Shown: in pieces, positions 59,055 through 64,000 of the stretch
How the letters are laid out: each line of letters starts with the position of its first letter
How positions within the stretch are numbered: position 1 is the stretch's first letter
Source: Riptortus pedestris
Lineage: Eukaryota; Arthropoda; Insecta; Hemiptera; Alydidae
Assembly: GCA_019009955.1 (NCBI GenBank)
Contig: CM032231.1
Span: forward strand, 94,162,501-94,226,500
Reading direction: 5' to 3'
DNA length: 64,000 bases
Position numbers and translations under genes: made by a program
The notes under the pieces: model-generated
The model's database searches: none
Told to the model about the DNA's origin: nothing
The model's input: only the letters and a program-made list of their open reading frames with translations

Positions 59055-59268
59055 ACTGCTCAAAAATGAATAGGGATATTGGTTATTTTTTTCTTATCCT
59101 ATTAATTTTAATTAAATCGACCTTAATTAAATAAGTTTTTTATGGGGGGGGAAGACAATAATTTCTATTAAATATTAATGATATTTATAATTAAAAAAAA
59201 AATGCTAGGCCCCATAAATACCACAATACCTACCCACCTACCAATATCCCTATTCCTTTTTGAGCAGT
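59055..59268. mobile_element. 214-bp MITE with 28-bp terminal inverted repeats
   Basis: Ends ACTGCTCAAAAATGAATAGG and, inverted, ACTGCTCAAAAAGGAATAGG continue as 'gatattggt' on both sides, with one mismatch over about 28 bp. It has no coding capacity. Terminal repeats beginning CTGCTCAAAAA are typical of some Tc1/mariner-superfamily elements (recollection, not checked). Flanking TA-rich sequence hides the target duplication. Confidence 0.72.
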
Positions 59269-59699
59269 TTAGATTTAATCTTCTATAAATATATAGAAAA
59301 ATATGTACTGAATAAGTTAGTTTTGCTCAGATATTGGGGCTCCCTACATATTCCAAATTTAACATTAATTTCAGAATTTAAACAAAAGTTTAGTAAAAAG
59401 GACTAAACCAGCCAGTATCCCAAGAGATTATTTGTCTCCCAATGACAAAACAAATATAACAATAACGTATATATACAACATACACACAAGTTTGAACAAA
59501 GGGTCTAGGGGACAAAACGAAAAGTTATTAGTTTCCAAGCTACCTACAGGTATACATCCTATGGGAAAATTCACTAAGATCTTTGAAAAACTACGTAGAA
59601 ATAAAGAGAATAAAGAGAACTATATTAATTTCATATCAGTAAGTGTTGCAACTTCTTTGGCCAAACTTGGCCAAGATGTCCTTTAAATATTATTAGAAG
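59269..59699. other. no gene recognised
   Basis: An 84-codon plus-strand frame at 59432-59686 is lysine-rich without a known motif. Confidence 0.35.
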
Positions 59700-60213
59700 C
59701 GGCTTCTGAATTGTAAGAATAATTTATATTTTAATAACTCAAATTTTAGTAGTCCAAGAACTAAAGAAGGGGGGGGGGGTGGCGGATGAACAGAACGTAT
59801 TTGCATAAATCACACAAAGGAAGGTAAGGTAAGGTTAGAAACGATAGGTAAGGTTAGAAGGAGCTTCCACCTGAGCCGAGTAGTTACGTAAACGGCCGAC
59901 CTAATCCGAACTATACCCGACCACAGACTCCATAAAAATGCAAATATCTCAGTTAATATTCAAGATAGAGAATAAACGTATATAACAATATTTATAGTAA
60001 ATTTAATTTGCAATAAGATTGATCCTATACAATTGATCCGATGCATAATAACGGAGATATTTTGAATTTTCGAAAATCCCCACATCTAAACCCCCCCTCC
60101 CTCTAGTCCGATTTCAGCCGTTAACGAACTTGATCTGTCTTTTTACATAAAACGGTTAAATATCGAGTTTCGTGACGATCAAACAAAACTTGCGACCGCT
60201 AGAGCGTTAACAG

Positions 60214-60285
<72 letters not shown>

Positions 60286-60374
60286 GAACGGACTTCATTT
60301 TCGTCATTTCCTGGGTAGGATCGATGGACATTTGAAGAAATTTTTCGAAAATCGCGTCATGAGTACGACCTCAT
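59700..60374 (-). mobile_element. HINE-like element with GGTAAGGTTAG cargo, ends missing
   Basis: Shares the 'ggcttctgaat(c/t)gtaag' start and the whole GGTAAGGTTAGAA cargo with 58371-58966, but keeps the full body, a CA/AT array (60213-60280) and the 5' block up to 'atgagtacgacctca'. It lacks both termini. Confidence 0.78.
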
Positions 60375-60391
60375 AAAACGTGGTACCTGTA

Positions 60392-60440
60392 CTAAATTAG
60401 CCATAGTAGCAAAACGTAGACGTTAATGGTTAATAATAAC
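60392..60440 (+). repeat. SINE 3' end fragment
   Basis: 'attagccatagtagcaaaac' and an 'aataataac' tail only. Confidence 0.55.
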
Positions 60441-61239
60441 ATACTTTCAGATATTCAAGTCCTAAAAGCACTATGGTATGAAAAATAATACGAACGCACT
60501 TAATAAAATAAATATTTTTAACACGATATTTCATGAACTCAATTTTCAGTCCGTTTTATTATCAGAAACACGAGGGGATATGATTAGTAATACTGATTTG
60601 TTAGCAATTGTTTGCATATGATAGCCCCTGATTACTTTTACACTGCGTTTTCAATCCTACAAGTGTATAAAATCTCGAGTGCTATGAGTTACTACTCTCA
60701 GGCATTTATAAGTCACTGTATGTTCTGGAGATACTATATAAGATCACTCTGATAATCACTAATAATTTAGTGGAGATTCCATAGAGAGAGTAAAAGGAAT
60801 CGGCAAATGTGGTATTTTTCCCCAAAATGACAGCGTTTATCTACTGAATGCGTTATGAACCAACATTGTCTTCACTCAAAATAGCAATTCTAGTTCATTT
60901 TTCATAATAATTCAAACACATATTTTCCCATGCCGGATCAACGTCTAGTTAATTCAAGAAACACTTGATTCTCTACTCATTCTCCCCTTTCGACTTATTT
61001 CTAGCACCACCACACTCTTCAACTTTCTTTGTAATTAAACCTCTGAAAAAAAGAATTGCTAAGAGTCTGACGTAGAAGTAAGTAGATTGATTCTTATTAC
61101 AAATTAGGAGATTGTATCAACAAGAAGAGATATGATTTTGATTCAGAAAGTTTAATGTCTGAGCTTCGGTTCAGAGAGGCGTGCTTCGAAAAGAGTGGTC
61201 CAATACGATTAGTCGGGTTTCTGATCAAGAAAGAAATTG
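60441..61239. other. no gene recognised
   Basis: AT-rich unique-looking sequence. Confidence 0.4.
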
Positions 61240-61283
61240 TCCAGGTGAGAATCGAACTCACAAGGCTAACCTGTGCCTCCAAA
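61240..61283 (-). repeat. SINE head fragment
   Basis: 'aggtgagaatcgaactcac' joined directly to 'aaggctaacctgtgcc': the tRNA-like head with an internal deletion. Confidence 0.5.
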
Positions 61284-61934
61284 AGGTACTTTAGAAGTAG
61301 AAAGCATTAAAGATAAACTCGGGACACATTGTTGTTAAACAGAGATTAAGCAGTTATAATCTTAATTAACTTTGTAAACGATAGAAGCATGCCTTTCTCT
61401 TCAAATAATGCTACAACAACAGCCAAAGATACAAGACTGAAATATTTATTATATGCAGACTTGATATTTTTCATGTTTTTACAATGTATAGCTGTGGTCC
61501 AGAGGTAAATCACTGGGTTATTATACTAGAGGTTCGAAAATCAAACCCAAAACTTGGAATCAATAAACAATATTTCTTATTTATATTTTAGATTTAGAAG
61601 GAATGGATTAAGCAGGTGATACATGTTAATTTTCTTCAAATCAATTTTTTCATTTCTTCAAATTATCCAAGAGAGCAGTAATATGTGGGCTACATTCTGT
61701 TAATAATTCGTCCAAGTCGTTGAGTTAGTTAAGATGTCCTCGTAGTCTGAAGTGAAGAGATGTTTCAAAATAAGTGCATGTACATCGATCTTTTCGGTTT
61801 ATGAGGTATGAATGTTCAATTAAACTATTTTATGAACAAATAATTAAATTCTTTTACAAAACCTTATAACGGAAGTAAACAATTTATTTTTCCTCTTTTA
61901 ATCAAAAAGGGGTGATTTTCTTTTGTTGATTTAT
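61284..61934. other. no gene; possible tRNA-like relic
   Basis: Around 61489-61553 'gctgtggtccagaggtaaat' followed about 30 bp later by 'gaggttcgaaaatc' resembles an A-box/B-box pair, but arms do not pair well enough to call a tRNA gene. Confidence 0.3.
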
Positions 61935-62700
61935 TTATACAGGAGCACCCGCTGCTAGGCGATTTGATTCAAAATTTAGCAAAGTAAAATAAAAACAAAA
62001 TTATAGATAAATAACAAGAAACTGTACTAACAAATACAAAATTAGACACGATAAATAAACATTAAATTCAAGTAATAAGAACCACAAATAAACATTAGAC
62101 TAGTATTGGACAATTTAAAATGGTAAAAAAAAAATAAAATAAAAAAAAAAAACAAAAAAAAAACATACTAGTACTAGTACATTTATATTATCTAAAATTG
62201 TTCAAAACGATATAAAATTTCTCCCTTTGTCAAAATCAAAAAGTAGAGAAGTTAAATTTTGTAAAACGAATTTAATGTTTCAAGGTGATTTAGTGTATTG
62301 TCGTTATGTGAGCTCCTGTCTGTAAGTTCGTACATGTTTTGTGGAGTCTCCAAGTATTGAGTGTTCCAGCAGTTAGTCAGTATGTGTTTAATGATTAATG
62401 TTTCATGGCATGTTCTGCATAGCGGTCTTTCTGTTCTTGTCATTAGGTATGAGTGCGTTAAAAATGAGTGTCCTATCCTAAGTCTCGTTAGTATAAATCG
62501 TCTCGTTTATTGTCACTTCTACTGGATGGGTGTTTTATGTCAACATTTTTGCCATTCTAGGGTCAGTAAGCTAATGTCAGAAGATTGTCTCTGGGCTGCA
62601 TGTTTGGCGAGTTTGTCCATGTCGTTTGTACGTCTATTGTTTTCATGCCCTGAATCCAACATCATTGTCACTTTGTCTTTAATTTTGAATTTGTTCTAGA
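61935..62700 (-). pseudogene. 5'-truncated LINE 3' end with RNase H remnant
   Basis: The minus strand from 62690 translates to a frame containing MDKLAKHAAQ, as at the end of an RNase H domain. After a frameshift it gives ILTRLRIGHSFLTHSYLM and then RPLCRTCHETLIIKHILTNC, the cysteine/histidine tail typical of RNase H-bearing LINEs of the Jockey/I group. The frame ends near 62252. An AT-rich untranslated region follows, ending near 'ctgtataaataaatcaac' complement at about 61935. It is broken by at least one frameshift and lies in the first intron of exon copy 4, same strand. Confidence 0.78.
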
Positions 62701-62754
62701 GGTTTTCATCATAAAAAATGAAGAATTTGAACAAATAAATTACGAAAATATTAC

Positions 62755-62979
62755 CTTTCTTTTGTGCATCTCTTTGAGCATGATGATCTTCATTTCGTAC
62801 TTCTCCTTGAGCAAATCCAAGTGCCTCTGCATATCTGTCAGCTGTTGGAACCATTTCATCTCCAAGGAGACGATCTCCTGAGTCCTGGTCACCTCCAAGT
62901 ATGCCACTAGTAGGCCCAGGACCAGCGAGCCAGCTAGCGCCACTCCAATGAAAGCTGCGGTCTGTTCGCGCCGCTCCAT
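62755..62979 (-). CDS. first coding exon, membrane coiled-coil protein, copy 4
   Basis: Encodes 75 residues from ATG at 62979 to a phase-0 donor (last codon AAG, then GTAATA at 62749-62754). If unspliced, the frame stops after four more codons. It has the head MERREQT, a membrane helix at about residues 9-29 (FIGVALAGSLVLGLLVAYLE) and a coiled-coil-like stretch (EIVSLEMKWFQQLTDMQRHL onward). It is the most diverged member but keeps the start motif, the AYLEV motif after the helix, the EIVS(I/L)E motif, length and splice phase. The LINE relic lies just inside its first intron. As with the other copies, no exon 2 is recognised. Confidence 0.72.
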
Positions 62980-63015
62980 CTTGACTGAATGAAGACCCGA
63001 TCAGCAGATGAAGGC

Positions 63016-63072
63016 CAGCCTCTTCCCTTATCGAAGACAAAAGGCTAGTGGAACAGTTGATAAGGCGCTCTG
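63016..63072 (-). promoter_or_regulatory. putative promoter/5'UTR with paired GATA motifs, copy 4
   Basis: Minus strand GCCTTATCAACTG (63053-63065) and CGATAAGGGAAGAGG (63019-63033), a diverged version of the pair at the other copies. GCGACAGAGCGC directly upstream resembles the GACAGAGAGCG of copy 1. The initiator-like TCAGTT is changed to TCAACT here. Confidence 0.5.
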
Positions 63073-63361
63073 TCGCAACATTTGACCGTATTTACGTGTT
63101 TACAGATGGAAAAATAAATATGTTACAGCTACCAACGAGGAAGGCTGATTGAGTTTTCCGTCAATTAGAATGATAAGATATTGTGCATTATCCAAATGGG
63201 CTAGAATTCCTGTGAAATAAGATCCTTTCAACAGAAATTCCTTTATAATCAACTCAGAGATATTTGTTTTAGGCAATTTGAATATACTGTGTATTCCAGA
63301 CGAAGCAGAGATCCGCAAACCATTTAAATCCAACGGTGAATTGTCAACATTCTTAGACTTT
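63073..63361. other. no gene recognised
   Basis: A 90-codon minus-strand frame at 63100-63372 has no motif I recognise. Confidence 0.35.
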
Positions 63362-63428
63362 AGGCTGGCCACATGAGTCCAATCCTTATCTGGACAATAG
63401 GAATTTATTTGACAACGAACTCATTGAA
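63362..63428 (+). repeat. SINE head fragment, truncated
   Basis: 'aggctggccacatgagtcca' to 'caataggaatttatttgac'; the body and tail are replaced by a HINE end. Confidence 0.55.
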
Positions 63429-63431
63429 GAA

Positions 63432-63616
63432 AAGTTCTTCACGCAAGGGCTGCGTAATCTAAGAAAATTTCCCACGTGCTGCTATTATACACTATTCGTA
63501 TCTCATCACCATACATAACTACATATATCCTCTACTTCTAAAATTCGCGAGTAGAAGTGGGGATTTTATGAAAGCTGAAAAAAAAACATAGGGATTTCCC
63601 TTAAGGGATTTGTTAA
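63432..63616 (-). mobile_element. HINE-like element, 185-bp deletion derivative
   Basis: Left end AAGTTCTTCACGCAAGGGCT, 'atttcccacgtgctg', then a jump to GGGATTTCCCTTAAGGGATT and TTAA. It keeps both ends with almost no body. Confidence 0.72.
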
Positions 63617-63821
63617 AACTAGGTCGACCAGTAGGAAACACGAGACAACCATATCATTTAAATTAATGTTTGTAAGTATTATGTTTCTCTTAATAAATTA
63701 GTAGTTTGAACAAGACAACTTTTGTGATCTTGTCGAAATGAACAATTATTTTATATAGATAATTTATAGCTTACATTTGCCTTTTATAACGGATTTCCCA
63801 TAATGCATATCACATTACCTT

Positions 63822-64000
63822 AAGTCCAGCATGCAGCTACTGTGTGAACTAAGCAGATTTCTCACGTGGCACACTACTACTGAAGACTGAAAACAAGAAA
63901 ATACTAATAAATCTCTTAACATATGAGTTACGAATAAATGTATAGAGAAACAATGGAAGAACATCAATATTTTAACAAGATTGATTCTATAAAATGTTTC
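63822..64000 (-). mobile_element. HINE-like element, runs off the window
   Basis: Decayed hairpin end ('aagtccagcatgcagctact'), 'taagcagatttctcacgtg' and family body on the minus strand to the window edge. Confidence 0.7.

Noticed and set aside
42577..62979. Assigning the exon family to membrane collagens or gliomedin-like proteins
   Set aside because: The head-helix-coiled-coil plan fits, but no Gly-X-Y or olfactomedin coding sequence is visible, so the name would be a guess.
2919..63860. Repeated 35-45 bp motif around the hairpin, at first sight like CRISPR repeats or bacterial terminators
   Set aside because: Copies are dispersed, occur in both orientations, have no regular spacers, and always mark one end of the same mobile element.

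Overview
This is an AT-rich piece of an invertebrate nuclear genome. It has no operons, ribosome binding sites or long open reading frames. It is full of microsatellites, nested transposon relics and a tRNA-derived SINE, and its only convincing protein-coding sequence is a set of short exons ending in GT splice donors. The conserved TCAGTT initiator-like motif at the exon promoters, together with mariner, hAT and RNase H-bearing LINE relics, points to an arthropod or a close relative. The species cannot be fixed from the sequence alone.

Coding content. Four paralogous first exons lie on the minus strand, all in the same orientation, at about 42.6-42.8, 50.0-50.2, 55.3-55.6 and 62.8-63.0 kb. 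Each encodes 75-76 residues: a very short cytoplasmic head starting MERR, one transmembrane helix, then an amphipathic coiled-coil-like stretch. Each ends with a phase-0 splice donor at the homologous codon. All share a promoter/5'UTR with two oppositely oriented GATA-type motifs 80-95 and about 55 bp upstream of the ATG. No downstream exon was recognised. The array is therefore either a set of tandem genes with small later exons, or alternative promoters/first exons of one gene continuing to lower coordinates. Copies 2 and 3 sit in recently duplicated units of more than 0.9 kb; a further partial unit near 51 kb has lost its exon.

Repeat content. Somewhat more than a third of the window (about 25 kb by eye) is one dispersed family in over 40 pieces. 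Its architecture matches non-autonomous Helentrons (HINE / DINE-1 type). The 5' end carries TTAGCAGATTTCCC at the terminus. An (AT)n microsatellite usually starts about 125-140 bp inside. An inverted partner GGGAAATCTGC lies about 35 bp before the 3' end, followed by the hairpin ACGCAGCCCCTGCGT and a GACTTTT terminus. Copies are nested in each other, joined head-to-tail, and fused in head-to-head palindromes. In the entries below '+' for this family means the hairpin end is on the right.

Other mobile DNA: a tRNA-derived SINE in about 15 copies, several with target-site duplications; a mariner deletion derivative; two hAT relics; a small MITE with terminal inverted repeats; a 5'-truncated LINE 3' end; a 300-bp fold-back element with a hammerhead-ribozyme-like motif and a 10-bp target duplication; a second pair of inverted arms of similar type; and a 307-bp A-tailed retroposon.

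Layout: 0-12 kb is mostly unique or ancient sequence with a giant CT array and a few repeats; 12-42 kb is dominated by nested Helentron-like copies and SINEs; 42-63 kb carries the exon array embedded in the same repeats; the last kilobase returns to repeats.
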